A stretch of DNA of 53,325 nucleotides from Cylindrobasidium torrendii FP15055 ss-10. Its lineage: Eukaryota > Basidiomycota > Agaricomycetes > Agaricales > Physalacriaceae. Position 1 is the first letter of the stretch; every line of letters begins with the position of its first letter. Shown here piece by piece: positions 1-11,815 of this stretch. The notes under the pieces were generated by a model. It made no database searches, was not told the DNA's origin, and saw only the letters and a program-made list of their open reading frames with translations. Location: assembly GCA_000934385.1 (NCBI GenBank), contig KN880576.1, positions 8,705 through 62,029 of the forward strand, given 5' to 3'. The position numbers and the translations under genes are program-made.

Positions 1-113
1 ATCCGCCCGAGATTTTGTCGAAATAGCCATTTAAGCTTGACGCTAAGCACTGAGTTGTTCAAGTTAGAATTTCACCCATCTTTGGGGTTCTGACATTGAA
101 AAGCAAGCACATT

Positions 114-173
114 CTCGGGTGGTAATGCATGAACTCGGGCTTTAATGCAAAAACTCGGGCCCTTATGTTGTTG
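114..173. repeat. Three short 20-bp-spaced repeats (CTCGGG core)
   Basis: The hexamer CTCGGG begins at 114, 134 and 154, exactly 20 bp apart, with partly matching sequence between copies (for example TAATGCA in the first two). Further isolated copies lie at about 197 and 236. The rest of 1-786 shows no gene I can support. An AT-rich CATAAAAG at about 614-621 followed by a pyrimidine-rich tract (about 645-780) looks like the promoter of the next gene. Confidence 0.4.
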
Positions 174-786
174 CAAATGAATTTTGCAAGAAAAATCTCG
201 GGATGAGGTGAAAGTTTCAGGATAATACTAGTCAGCTCGGGCTTAGCATCAGTTAACTCTATATCAAATTTCGGGTTTGATTTTTGTCCACTACTACCGC
301 CCATACTCGAGCTCCGGTCTGTAGCATGTATTAGCTGATCAGTTACTTTCCGCCACATAATAAACGGCGGGCTGCCTGTCGTATCGTATCATTCCTATAG
401 CAATCAATATGTGTATTTGGTGGCATTCTTTCGATTATATATGGTGTGAAAAGGTATCTCATTCTAATGTGACCATGCGTCTATGGCCTCCAACCATCAA
501 GGCTGATTAGTACGCGGTATGGCATCTATAATGATGCGAGGACGTGTGCGATTTATTTCCACTCCCCGGTAAGAGACGCTGAGAGCGCTGTACTCGCCCT
601 TCATTGCCGCGAAGCATAAAAGCCAACAAGCTAGACGAGTCAGACTCCATCACTCTCACTCGTTCTCATTCCCCCTCACACGTAAAGGGTCGCCCTTCGC
701 CTTCATACTCCTTTCCTTAAAGACTCTCACCCTCTTCATATACACAAACCCTGCTCTCGTCTCTCAATTTTCGCACCCAGCTCAGA

Positions 787-1357
787 ATGTTCCGCCAGCT
801 CGTCGCCGTTCTCACCATTTTCACCCTTGCAATCTTGTCTGTCGTCGCTAGCCCTGTCGAGAAGCGTGCTTTCACTGGCGATGGTAGGCAGCCAATTCTG
901 TTGGCGCGCCTTCTGAATGTGCTCACTATGATGCCAGGTACTTACTACGCCCCCGGACTTGGTGCTTGCGGCAAATGGAACACTGACAAAGACATGATTG
1001 TCGCTGTCTCCCACCTCCTCTACGACACTTACCCGTATGTCTTCGCATCCACGCACCGTGACTGAGCTTACTCACTGTCGCCTGACTCTCAGCGGCCATA
1101 CCGCCAACCCCAACAACAACCCCATTTGCGGCAAGAAGCTGCGCGCACACTGTAAGCCCTTGTTATTATTCCGGGACAAAATTAAAGGTGAATTCCTCAT
1201 AGACAAGGGACGCTCGGTTGTCGTTACTGTTGCAGACGAGTGCATGGGTTGCAATGGGAAGTACGATCTCGACTTTTCCCCGGCTGCGATTAAGAAACTT
1301 GTCAACAACCCCGCCACTGTTGGACGGCTCCACGGCGTCACCTGGGAGTGGATTTGA
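787..1357 (+). CDS. Small secreted double-psi beta-barrel (RlpA/barwin-like) protein
   Basis: This is a small secreted protein of about 135 residues. Exons are 787-883, 938-1034, 1093-1151 and 1203-1357. All three introns have GT and AG ends, and joining them gives one open frame. A hydrophobic signal peptide (MFRQLVAVLTIFTLAIL...) is followed by a possible Lys-Arg processing site near residue 24-25. The mature part has the pattern of fungal RlpA-like/barwin-like double-psi beta-barrels: GTYYAPGLGACG near the start, a conserved Cys in NPICGKKL, VVVTVADECMGC, and a C-terminal LDFSPAAIKKL helix ending in VTWEWI. Related proteins include expansin-like and plant-interaction proteins. Most are thought to bind cell-wall polysaccharide without clear enzyme activity. 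Function here is inferred from the fold only. Confidence 0.85.
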
Positions 1358-2103
1358 ACCTGAGGACAGGTGCCGATCACTGCCTTAATACGGTTCAAGT
1401 TGTACGACGGTGAAGCGATCTGTAGTGGCTATTTATTTATGTGTTCGTTGTTTGTATGGGCAGAGCTGCGCTCTAGTATATCTTGGTTGTTTCCCTAGTA
1501 TTTATGTGAATGATCTACTTTCAAGTGTTTTTGGAGGAGGGATACAGCCTGCTCGAAGACCGGGGTCACTGCTTATTCCGACTAATGAGAAGAATCCATA
1601 GGAATGTGAAGAACTCGACAGTGAAAAACGCGTACTAGATCCTTTGAATATACAGACTATGTTAGAATTATCTTAAATAGGACGTGACCGGGCCAGCGCC
1701 TGGAATACGGTCAAATCGATGCATAAGTCACAGTCCAAACCTCCACATGAATAGATACAATCCAGCAGCAGTGTACTGCACACCACTACAGCGTTGAAGG
1801 CAACATACTGGTAGCGATTGCGGATCCGTAATTTCTGGACAGTGACTGAGTGTACGACTGACGGTAGCCCAAGTTTATTCAGCCACGAGTCGAGCTGTGC
1901 GCGCTGAGTACTTCTACATGCACCAACACCGAAGTTAGACTGCTCCTAAATTATAATTTACACTTTTACTATGTCCAACAGAACACGATGGTACGCTACG
2001 ACGGAGTCATATCCGACTGAACCTTTTGCTCGCACCTTCATCTCGTAGCCTCTCCATCTCGACATCCCTCGATGAGCTTGACAACGACGTGCCGATATCC
2101 GAG
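1358..2103. other. Intergenic region, no supported gene
   Basis: Contains the 3' flank of the secreted protein gene and then moderately AT-rich sequence with only short, unconvincing ORFs. No tRNA, repeat array or mobile element was recognised. Confidence 0.4.
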
Positions 2104-3958
2104 CTATGTCGCTGATAATTTGTTAAACGCTGGATTAGCTCTTGAAAGGTCCATGCGTCCTACCTTTTCAGACCTTAGCAAGGTGCTACTCAACGGCGTC
2201 GGGGGCTCCGAGGCACTTGGAGAAAATTCAATCGCTGTATTGAACCGTATTGACACATCAGCATTGCGTTCTCTTAGCGCCTCGCGCGCGTTCAAACTTG
2301 CAAGGTAGGAGTTGAGATACACTGAGTAAATGAGTCGAATGTGGGCGGAAATGAGGGTTGAACGAACGCTTCGAAAGCCAAACATATGGAGCTAGGAATA
2401 ATGAGCAACGGAGATTAACTGGCGATAGAAGTTGCACATACTTAGGAAGATGAAGTTACCGGGCATTGCTGCGAAAAGAATGACTCCCAGAGCCGCATCA
2501 ATCCTGGGAATTTGTCGTCGTTTGCGCTGGGAAATTAGAAGTTGTGGTACGTACGCTACAATGAGGCCAGTATTGATTGTGTACACAAGGAGTGTGGAGA
2601 TGAGGGAGTTGGTCCTGTACCGAATATAAAATCAGCAAGCTATCCCTACCACGGAGGTAGCGATATTGGAAATATTGACGGAATATCCGACTTACTTTTT
2701 GACTGAAGTCCTCGAATGTAGGAGGTAGTAAGTTAGCCCAAGGGAAACAAGTATATCGCTTGACGTTCCACAGGCGAAATTCAGGTAGAATAGGTTCTGA
2801 TCAAGATTAGAAACGGAAATCCCACATGCAAATGAACAGAACAAACCGAAATAACTTCGAGCTCCAGGTAAGTAGTAAGACGAAATCTGCATCAAGGGAT
2901 GATGAACCTGGACGACTTTAGATACTGGGCGACGCACGCTCGAGCAGTGATATCTACAAGAAAGGATGTAGGGTTAGCTGAAGCATATTGCATCATATGG
3001 TCAAAGGGTACGAACAGATCCCGACAACTGTAATTCAGTGTGAGAAGAACCCCATTAAGATCCAGGAAAACATGCACACCCAAGTCAGCGAAAGAGAGGA
3101 CCACCTAGGGTGAACATCAGGCCGGGTCGCACATGAAGAACGGGACTCCACGCACTATCAATATTGCAAGTGCACGATTCCCGCTAACTATTGGGAAGGT
3201 ATGAGCAATGCATATCTAGAGCGATCACCTCATTCACATACGGCGATATAGACGCTTCGTAAAGAGGCCTCGGACAATGAAGTCCACGACAGACTGAGGG
3301 AAAATAGTGAGCATGCTTGAGAAGTGAAGCGAAGTCCAAGAATACCTACAGTCACTACCACAAGAAGCTATTCACAGAATCGTGAGAAGTGAGTTATGAC
3401 AGTTCATAGAGTACGCACATTCACACTCCTGCTCTCAGGTAAGAAAAAAAGTACGATTTTGACAGCTGGACGCACCAAACAGGAATGAGGGTCGAGTGGA
3501 TGTTGGTAAAGCCTTTAATGAGGTAGTGATACAATAGATGGCAACAGAGTGCGGAATGGAACGTGTCCGCTATGCTGAATGTAGCGTTTAGAATCCAAGT
3601 CACACACGTAGGGCAAACAGACGTACTACAAGAAGCCAATCTAGCCAAACCATCAACGAATAGCACCTTGATACTGTGTTCACAACGTACCAAGGCCTTG
3701 AGACCGCGACGATCTCTAGTGTTGTTGTAAAAAAATGCAAACGTCTGTATACCACTTATTCCCCATAGCCTAGGGCGTCGCTTCAGTAGACGTAGACAAC
3801 CTCGAACAGGGTCGCAACACCCACGCCATTGCTAACAGCCCACCGATAAGAAGTGCCCCAAGAGTAGAGTCGAAACTCATATGAAGCGTCGGGTCGATTG
3901 CAGGGTTTGGCGCAGGGCCCATATGTCCCGTCGAATTGGGAGGAGGGTGCGAATCCAT
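2104..3958 (-). CDS. DUF6534-type seven-helix membrane protein
   Basis: This multi-exon gene runs leftwards. The first exon starts with a short hydrophilic N-terminus followed by FDSTLGALLIGGLLAMA, the usual first helix of the DUF6534 family of Agaricomycetes. Downstream exons carry the expected segments in order: GIQTFAFFYNN (about 3750), a helix with DTFHSALCCHLLYHYLI (about 3560), CGTSSDILVSLGLTYYLLHSRTS (about 2720-2790), a YTINTGLIVAY helix (about 2570), and MPGNFIFLSM. The tail is LNSYLASLNAREALRERN, the family signature just after the last helix, then a Ser/Pro-rich end stopping at 2104. Length and order match the family. Molecular function is unknown; the seven-helix layout has suggested a receptor-like role. 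Introns are numerous and only partly resolved. Confidence 0.75.
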
Positions 3959-4820
3959 CTTGATCGACGTTGCCAGTCGTGAACGCGCTGCGACTCGAGT
4001 CGGGCAGACGACAGTGATGATGGGGAGAGACAGAAACCGACGGTGGGCTTTTGATACAGGACTTCTACTCCATGTTGAACACCATGTGCCCGGGATTACC
4101 AGGCATCAGGGTGAGAGCAATGTAAGGTTACATAGACCCCGTATCATTGATGGGGCAAAGCAGGGCCCGATTGTCGGCATTTGCCGAACACTTGCCTCTC
4201 GAATTCCCAGCAAGTCCGTGATAAAGTGGCCAGAAACACGTTCAAAAGTCAGATTCCCAAAGGTACTGTAGGCCATTACTGTCATATGCCCTCGTTGCAC
4301 AGCTCACTATGCCAAAATAAGATACCAACAACTTGAGTCTTGCAATAACACAATGTAATCTGTCGTGTCGATTATACAGGCACAGCGGTCAGTACTACAT
4401 TGATAGTCTTTCGTACCACAATTGATAGGAAATAATCCTACCATTTCATGTGTCCACCCTCAATTCATGTAGATGCCACCTACGACCACCCCACCACTCT
4501 GCTTTAGCTTCCCGCCGAAGGCCAGCACAAAACGGCACGCATTCGATTGCTGGTAGGGAGCACGAGCTATCCCGTGGTTGTGTTCCTTCGTCTTTCATTT
4601 TCGCACGGCCATGGAAAGTATATCCAACAATCCGGCTGTTCCTCGCGCCTGAGCTGCGAGAACCACGGCAATAGTGCTGCAGGACATAATTGACGAAGCT
4701 GGCAATGGGAAGACCGCTGTTTTGTCGGCGCCATTGCTCAAGCAGCGCTGACTTTGGGCATGAGGACCAATGGAACTTCTCAGGAAGTGGAAGTTGGGAC
4801 ACACACATGGTTTCTATCCG
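3959..4820. other. Intergenic region with weak ORFs only
   Basis: Overlapping short ORFs on both strands (about 3936-4300 and 4446-4800) have no recognisable domain and no clear splice structure. They may be the promoter side of the DUF6534 gene and the 3' flank of the F-box gene. Confidence 0.3.
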
Positions 4821-6050
4821 TCAACTCCCACAACGAGTTTTAATTTTTGCAGATATAGAGGGAAGGACATTATTACGGATATCGCAGGTCCGCGTTATTC
4901 GACCAGACTCGGAAAGATCACGCCACTCGTTGAGGACTTGGACGTCCTGTAATGAATCCATAATGTCGCGCACGAGCAGTTCGTCCAACCGTTTCCAAAG
5001 TCCACCCATGTCTGGTAAGTCGTCATCCGAGTACGTCGTTATATGCAAATGTAATGATTCCAGTGTAGAAGGCGCCGTGATGCTTGCGAATGTCGCGGCA
5101 AGCCAATCAAGCCACACAGCGGGCTCAGAGTTGGTGATGCACCAACGGATATGCAGCTCGAGGTGGCGAAGATGGGTGATGTCTGTGAAGGCACACAACG
5201 GCTCTGAGACGTACTGTTAGGAGGTTGACGACCGTAGAGTTGGATAAAACGCGCCTGAGAGGTAAATGTCCAACGCAAGTCTTTCCAGATCCTTTGTCCC
5301 GCGAAGGACATTCTCGATCGCCACTACTGGATACATATTCCGACACCTCAGCGCCATTTGCGCGTTGCGGACGCCGAGAAAGACTCTGAGCTCCTTCAAC
5401 TCGCGTAGGTCAACGCCAGGCGTCGAGCTAAACTCCTCTAATAGACCGTGGAAACCTCTTTCAACCTCCAGCTTCTGGAGTCTGAGACTACATCTCGGCG
5501 TGTCCGTCAATGATGCAACCGCCTGGTAGCCTTCGAAAATAACATCGTTGAGAGCAAGCTCTGTGATGTGAGGCGCCGCCTGGAGGCAGGGTAGGACATC
5601 GCCAAAATACCATGCACCTGCGCCAATGAACAAGTGCCGTATGCCTGGTCGCGAAAGCAACTCTCCCACTGCGGCACGGTGCTCGAGAGAGGATATGGGC
5701 GCAGCAGCAAAGTCGACTATCCGGACCTCATCCAGCCGAGACAGTAAGGCGAGGTTGTACTGGAAATCAGGTGGTATGTCTTGGGAAGGGTCCACTTCGA
5801 GGCGACGGATGTACGGGCCAATGTGAGGTGCTGATGCTAGAAGGTTGTGTAGGCGAATCAGCAGATCTGCTTGTGTTCCCTTGAAGTAGTGCTTGGACGG
5901 CGACAATGAGATGCGTGCGAACAGGATGCGTTGAGATGGGTGTGTCCAGCGTTTTGACACTGTCGAAGCGGCGCGGAGGGCATATTCATCGCAGCGGAGT
6001 TCGCTCACAATTGTATCGATGAGCTCTTGGGGAAGAGGGAAGGGGGGCAT
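4821..6050 (-). pseudogene. F-box protein gene with one in-frame stop
   Basis: The chosen start is the ATG at 6050 (MPPFPLPQELIDTI), where the F-box begins; the frame is open further upstream but that part looks unlike protein. The F-box core FPLPQELIDTIVSELRCDE with VSKRWTHPSQRILF is followed by leucine-rich repeat-like text, as in Agaricomycete F-box proteins that supply substrates to SCF ubiquitin ligases. The frame stops at TAA (5217-5219) right after LSGAFYPTL. The same frame then resumes with QYVSEPLCAFTDITHLRHLELHI and continues to 4821, clearly coding. I could not find an intron of suitable phase that removes the stop, although CTAACAG beside it resembles a branch point plus acceptor. 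It is either a nonsense mutation making a pseudogene or an unusual splice. About 409 codons in total. Confidence 0.65.
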
Positions 6051-6952
6051 ACTTTGCGGAAGGCAGGGGGAGAGCAGTCGTATATAAAGCCATTCCGCTG
6101 TTAGAGGCTGTAAATCTTCGGCCTCGACGGACCAAGATCCGTGTGTCCGGCATCCGGGCGTAGGAGTCTTCCGTTTCGGGATGGCCACGCCACAGCAGCT
6201 CGGCCCTGGCAGACGCCTCAGTTCTCAAAACTGCAGACTGTGCACAGTCAAAACGATGTCGCCAACACACACGGCGGTTCCATGGCCGTGGCTCGATTTC
6301 TAGGGCAGTGTTACGTTGAGAGGCGGCTTGCAGAAGGATCGATGGACAATCCGAAGCGCAGCACCCGTAGAGTGCAGTGTCCAAGCTGGTGTGGCTGGAG
6401 TAGCCTGGACGAGATTTTGCACCGTCGCTCGAATTTGGAGGCCAGGAATCTCGAACTGCAGAAAAAGGTGCTATATGTCAGAGTAGCGCTCTGTAGATTT
6501 TTGTACAAGACATAAGATTAGGGCAAAACGAGGGCCCATTGTGGTATGTAGAACGGAATCATGAGGATGGTCTGAGAATGGCTAATCCTATAAAGAGCGC
6601 ACCTAAATAATTGACATCGCTCGGGACAGAACCAGCGTGGCTCGCAATCCAGCATTGTTGTAAATTCGAAATTACGCGTCAAGTAACTGCTACAAATGCT
6701 TGTTCAACATTGGGCAAAGACGGTCCTGGCGGGGTAAGTTAAGTCGATTGTTTCTAAATGCCTGCCGCGCTGCTCATGCCGACGATCCTCGTGGTTAGCG
6801 TGATCGTGATGCCAATCAACGGACCAAAGAACAATCGTTTCCGCGGCTCTGTGTTTTCCACCACCACCCCGGCACACCTCCTGCATATATACATGGGATC
6901 CGTATCTTACTAGGCACTCTAACGACCCCTCTGCACACACTACTCTTGCACA
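6051..6952. other. Intergenic region, no supported gene
   Basis: This divergent spacer between the F-box gene (leftward) and the MFS transporter (rightward) should hold both promoters. A 124-codon ORF at 6141-6515 and its antisense partners look random. No repeat or RNA gene was recognised. Confidence 0.35.
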
Positions 6953-8977
6953 ATGGTGCTTCTAAGTTCTTATGGCTACAGCTGGCGTTCTTCGTACTGG
7001 TTTGTGACTGCAGTCGTTTGGTTAGGTGAAGTCCATCCTTATCATCCAATTTATATCTAATATCACTCCCTTAGGTGTACTCACAGACCTACTGGTCTAT
7101 TCTATCATTGTTCCAGTCATCCCATTTCAACTCGAAGATTTGGGCTACGACCACATTTCTTCCCTCACTGGATGGCTCTTATTTGCCTATGTGCGCACAT
7201 CCCTCTTATCTTCGCCTGTTCCTGATTACGATGCAACTTGTAGTCTGGTGGTCTCGCAATCTGTGTGCCTTCTCCCCTCTACGCGTGCTTGTTAAGCTCA
7301 CATTCCCATAGCCACCCTCTTCGTCGCGGTCGCCGCAGAAAAGTATCGGAACCGCCAGATCCCCCTGCTCGTTGGAAATATCTTTCTCATTGGGTCACAA
7401 ATAATGTTCATGGAAGCGCCTGTATACTGGCTAATGTGTCTTGCCCGTGTCCTCCAAGGCGTTGGGTCAACGATGGTGTGGGTAGTTGGCATGTCCCTCA
7501 TATGTGATGTTACACCTGCCGACAAAATAGGACGTATGTATGCTTGTCATTCATCTGACCTCACGCTGAATCTTCATAGAACAACTTGGTATTGCCATGT
7601 CTGGTCTGACGATTGGGTATGACCGTTTGACTTTACAGTGAACGCACTGCTTACTTCCACTCTAGACTCCTTCTCGGGCCACCAGTGGGAGGTGCAAGTT
7701 ACACGACCTTCGGTTTCCGGGCGCCGTTCATCATCGGCATCATCTTTGCGACTGTTGACCTCATTGGCCGTATCCTAATCATCGAGGTGAAGGCCCCGCC
7801 ACAATTTCAACCCGACACCCAAGCGGCGAAGACGACCGAGACTACAGATGGGGAGGATACTCAGCTCGCAGTGTCAGACCCAGAGAAAGGTCCTCTTGCG
7901 TCGGCTCGGCCAAGTATGACAGTCGAGGAGAGCGGGGAAGGCAAAGTTTCGACCGAAAAGCCTGTTGTCGAACCTGCCCGGGTTAGCGCAGACGGTACAC
8001 CTGAGCTTTCCTTGATTGGTGTGCTCGCCGCTCTAGTACGATCTCGGAGAGCCAATGCTGTCGCACTTATCTCTCTGGTGTTTGGGTGCGTCTTCATTCT
8101 CCATTCAATGTTCATTGTTCCCTGATCTCCATGTTCAGTGCTTTGGCTGCTATCATCGACACAGTGATCTCGGTCCATCTCAACGATGTCTGGGACCTCA
8201 GCTCGGATAAGGTCGGTCTCGTTATGCTCGCCGCAGTGGTGCCGACCATCTTCTGTATGTTGCACTGTCTACACGCACGTCGTAGTGTATTGGCTAAAAC
8301 CTCGACAGCGCCGCCTATAACTGGATGGCTCAGTGACCGCTTTGGGACACCGTGGCTAACGTTTGCTGGAATCATCCTCAGTATTCCATTCCACGGCATG
8401 TTGATCATCGAGGGTCCTTTGGCCGTCTTCATCGTCGGATATGCGTTTGAAAGTAAACGGACATTCCACATCGAAACGACCAGCGCACTGACTATTTGAA
8501 GATTTCTTCTTCTCTGGAATCATCGCACCAATCTCGTCTGAACTCGCCGCCGTGTCAAGGAGTATCGACGGCATAGGATGTGAGTGCAATCGACTGTTCC
8601 GAAGGTCCATGTCTCAAGCGTTAGCAGACGCCCACGTATATGGCGTACTAAATTTCTTCTTTGGTGTAGGGTCTACTGGTAAGACCCTTCCAACGTGTAT
8701 ACTTTTCATTGCAACTCACCTGCTCCCCAGTCGGTCCTATTATTGCAGGGCAGGTACGTTCTGGCGTTTTCTTTTCTTACGGGTGGTGACTAACCATTGC
8801 AAAGATGTACGACCACATCGAAAGCGGCTGGTTGGCGATTTGCCTATTGAACATTGGCCTCCTCGTAACGTCTGCTGCCGTGGCCTTACTTTTTATGAGT
8901 GAGACACCAGCCGTATTGCAGCTCTTCGGCGCTCTATGGAGGCGAAAAACTGATGACGACGCCCGAGCAAATGTCTA
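6953..8977 (+). CDS. MFS transporter, DHA1/vesicular-amine-like
   Basis: A 12-helix-type major facilitator gene with about nine exons. Exon 1 starts at 6953 (MVLLSSYGYSWRSSYWFVTA). It splices into GVLTDLLVYSIIVPVIPFQL, the first helix with the typical D-x-x-x-Y-x-x-I-x-P motif of DHA1 carriers. Later exons give the helix 2-4 region with LCLARVLQGVGSTMVWVVGMSLICD-like text, LGPPVGGASY (antiporter motif C region), and a long charged central loop of about 90 residues (7790-8000) rich in Thr/Glu. The second half includes ITGWLSDRFGTPWL, VYGVLNFFFGVGSTVGPIIAGQ, and a last helix at about 8830-8900, ending TDDDARANV. Likely a plasma-membrane or vacuolar proton antiporter; substrate unknown. Confidence 0.85.
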
Positions 8978-9103
8978 GACGAGATGATTGATTGTAATGT
9001 ACCACTAAAGTAGGTAAGTGTGGTGGGTGGGTGGTAATGTACTGCTGCTCTACAGCACCAAATACCATGTAATGCGCGACGACTGCCATATCATACACCG
9101 CTC

Positions 9104-10180
9104 CTAAAGATATTCTCTTCGGTCATGCCGATACACAAGTCTCCTCGCCGCCACCCTGCCCGCAAGTGCCATGCCAGTCTTGCTTAGTGCGTACTGCCAT
9201 ATTGGCTTGTAGCGCCCAAGGGTTTCAGTCATGACCCTGCTCGACCGCTGTCCCGACTCGTCGCTAAACGCGACGTACGCCAACGCCAGTGTCACTGCGT
9301 CGGCGCGGGCATCACGCGGTGCGGTGATGAGCACCGTCCCTTGAGCGTCGAAAATCCAGTCTCGAGCACGAGCGAGTGTGTCAACCGGGAGGAGCGCCTC
9401 GTATTTGTCGCGGTCGTCGATAAGAACGTTCGGATCCTGACTGAGCTTCTCCATATCTCGCAGATAATGAGGATAGTTCCTTGCAGGCAAGTCGATGTGC
9501 AATACACCGTCGCAGGGCGCCCTTCCCGATGCGGAGCTCGAGGATAGGTGGACTAGGTTGTCGAAACGGCGGCCAGAGGGGTCCCGCAGGTTCTCTGCTT
9601 TGAGGGAACATGAGTGTGAGGATTTGCGGCCAAATGCGTCGATGTCGTCTTCAAATGCAATAAAGACACGGCCGTCTTTGTCGTTGATCTGTTGCAAACC
9701 GCGGCTTTCGTGCTGGTAGAGTGAAGGAACGCCTCGTCGATGTACGGGACGGGGTCTTGGTGTGGGGGATAGAGTTTCCAAGCCTGACAAGCATGCCTCT
9801 TGGGGTGTAACGACAGTTCTGCGGCGCGTAAGAGAATGCCCAGGTGGGATTACGTCGTCTGGGCGCCGTGCATAGCGGGGTGAGGGCTGGATCGAAGCGT
9901 CATTTTTCATGAATTCGGATGGGTCGACAGCTTCTGGAGAGTTGAGAGGCGAGCTGAGAGGGCTTGGGCATGTCGATGTGCTCGCCGAACGCACTGGTGA
10001 TGATGGCCAGCGGAATTTCGAGGATAGGGAGAATTTACGGTGCGGCTTATTGGCGCCCGAAGAGGCCGCACGCTGAGGCGTAGGAGGCAAATTCTCGGCA
10101 GTCGGAGTTGAAGAAACCGAGAAGGATGGAAACAGTTTCGACGAGAGCGAGAGTGATAAGGTGAGCCTATGGCCTGGCAT
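9104..10180 (-). CDS. Hypothetical protein with phosphatase-like C-terminal region
   Basis: A single-exon ORF of 358 codons. Residues 1-200 are low-complexity and rich in Ser, Pro and Arg (many SSP and RRRT motifs), probably disordered. Residues about 225-345 look folded: DGVLHIDLPARNYPHYL, then NVLIDDRDKYEALLPVDTLARARDWIFD, GTVLITAPRDARADAVTLALAYVAF and GRYKPIWQYALSKTG. The GTVLITAPRD...ALAYVAF stretch sits where dual-specificity phosphatases have their Cys-x5-Arg loop, but the catalytic Cys is absent. If related, it would be a pseudophosphatase. I do not recognise a named family. Neighbouring genes give no clue. Confidence 0.65.
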   Translation of the reverse strand: MPGHRLTLSLSLSSKLFPSFSVSSTPTAENLPPTPQRAASSGANKPHRKFSLSSKFRWPSSPVRSASTSTCPSPLSSPLNSPEAVDPSEFMKNDASIQPSPRYARRPDDVIPPGHSLTRRRTVVTPQEACLSGLETLSPTPRPRPVHRRGVPSLYQHESRGLQQINDKDGRVFIAFEDDIDAFGRKSSHSCSLKAENLRDPSGRRFDNLVHLSSSSASGRAPCDGVLHIDLPARNYPHYLRDMEKLSQDPNVLIDDRDKYEALLPVDTLARARDWIFDAQGTVLITAPRDARADAVTLALAYVAFSDESGQRSSRVMTETLGRYKPIWQYALSKTGMALAGRVAARRLVYRHDRREYL

Positions 10181-10736
10181 TATTGCTTGCGTGCGGGGGG
10201 GACGAGGAGAAAGACTACGCAGAGGATACTCCTGGATTAAGTATCATATTGGCTAGGGGTGGAGGAGCTCCGGCAGGCCCCCTGCAATCTGTATATGCCC
10301 GTCCAAAACGAGGTCTCGTATCAGACGATCGGCAGAAATTCATAGAAATCACAGTGGCTGGCAGAAAGACCGCTCCCGCGGGTTAATTTATTGAGTATGT
10401 TCACTTTGCTTCCGGTCGTCATGCATTCATGACGGAGATGGAGCTTTGGTCACTTCTTTGTACGGACCGACGTTTTCATTTGACTCCCCTGCAGACTCTC
10501 GAATAGGTACTTGTGGTACCATTCCAGATATTCCCGGATTGTAAGTGATACAGAGTATGCGAGCATGTGCACGGAGAATAATTCCTATACGTACATCGAA
10601 GCGTAACACGAGGGAAAAGCAATGTACCGCCACTGCGCGTTTACACTCGTCATCTCCACGCCTCCGTCATCGCTCCAATGCCACCGCGTCTCGACAATGA
10701 AAAAATCTGCGGGATCGCCCATGCTTATCGACTTTG
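10181..10736. other. Intergenic region, no supported gene
   Basis: A leftward ORF at 10427-10633 and one at 10183-10386 on the other strand have no recognisable domain. The region mostly holds the promoter of the leftward phosphatase-like gene and the 3' end of the next gene. Confidence 0.3.
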
Positions 10737-11212
10737 TCACTCCGGAATACGTCCCGCGCCGTATCTCTTATCCCAGAACGCGGAAATGTACTCGTGGATG
10801 AGGGAGCCGTACGAGAAGACTCTGAACTGGGAGCCCGATTTCGAGCCCCCGAAGAAGCAGCGCCAGGTTGTAGCACATTCGAAAACGTACGTGGAGGCTG
10901 GGGAAAGAGGGCAATCAGATCCTCGACCGACTGCGCCTCTACGCCCGCTCGAATGTCGAGCACCTCGAGGTTATCAGTCGATGGCCATCCAGGCTGTTGG
11001 TATAAACTTGGGTAGCGGTCGCTCACGCTGAAGGTGTTGATTGAAATGAGTGGCATGGATCGCGAGTGGCGAATGCCCTTGCGTCTTTTTGACTTGCTTG
11101 TTGAGGTACTGGTACACGTACGGCTCGGTCTGCCAAGCTCGCGGCATCACATTGCGTCCTAAAGCGGAAGTGAATGAACGTACTTGTGAAGGAGCTTTTT
11201 GATCCGGTTCAT
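10737..11212 (-). CDS. Small hypothetical spliced gene
   Basis: The proposed start is the ATG at 11212 (MNRIKKLLH), 49 nt downstream of a TATATATATA box. An intron at 11183-11130 (54 nt, GTACGT donor, GCAG acceptor) joins to a Ser/Lys/Arg-rich segment. It continues as MPLISINTFSVSDRYPSLY and LEVLDIRAGVEAQSVEDLIALF. A second probable intron of about 50 nt inside 10870-10800 would lead to FRVFSYGSLIHEYISAFWD and a stop at 10737. If that intron is retained, the frame instead runs to 10667. Product about 120-150 residues. No known domain. The exon structure is my inference and could be wrong; a gene is likely here, its function is unknown. Confidence 0.4.
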
Positions 11213-11260
11213 TGTGAAAGAGTGGGAGGTTCTATGGTGTGTTTGGTCACTCTGACTAGG

Positions 11261-11271
11261 TATATATATAT
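11261..11271 (-). promoter_or_regulatory. TATA element upstream of the small hypothetical gene
   Basis: An uninterrupted TATATATATAT run lies about 49 bp upstream of the ATG at 11212 on the minus strand, a normal distance for a fungal TATA box. Confidence 0.45.
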
Positions 11272-11815
11272 ACAGTCTTTGGGTTCATTGAACAAAACCT
11301 CTTTTATAGGGCCATGATAGCTCCGTGTACACCAAGCTCTTTGTTTGGAGAGCAAGCCATGTTCACAATGTGGCAAAGCGTCTCTAAGACCTGCCTATGG
11401 TCCTAACTTCCGTTAAGGATTAAGAAGGATGGGATAGCTAGGTAGTGCTTCGCAATGCTATTTCTCCCGAAGTAGGCAGTGGCGCATCTGAACCTGCGTC
11501 CCTAAAGACAAAATCTACTGTGACGGTATCGTGATTTGTAGTGCAGATTGTAAGCACAGGAGTTTCATCTAATTAGTAGTAAGACCTCATAGCTGCTTGT
11601 ACCTATCTTGTTTGTAGGGAAGCCACGCCATGAACACTCGTAGACCCTCACTCTTGAGCCTCTGCATTCCTCCCTCCAAACCACCCGAGCGCCGAATTCC
11701 CATCATTGCCCTTTGTTTCCCGCAGGTCTTCTGATTGAGTCCAAACACATTCCGAACGATGCGTCTCATTCACGTAGTAACAAATGCATTACACGTCCTC
11801 AAAACTGGCCGTGAC
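11272..11815. other. Intergenic region, no supported gene
   Basis: Only short ORFs (for example 11587-11769) without recognisable motifs. No RNA gene or repeat was seen. Confidence 0.35.

Noticed and set aside
59..358. A 99-codon minus-strand ORF at the left edge
   Set aside because: Overlaps the 20-bp repeats and has no recognisable domain or intron structure; a gene fragment cannot be excluded.
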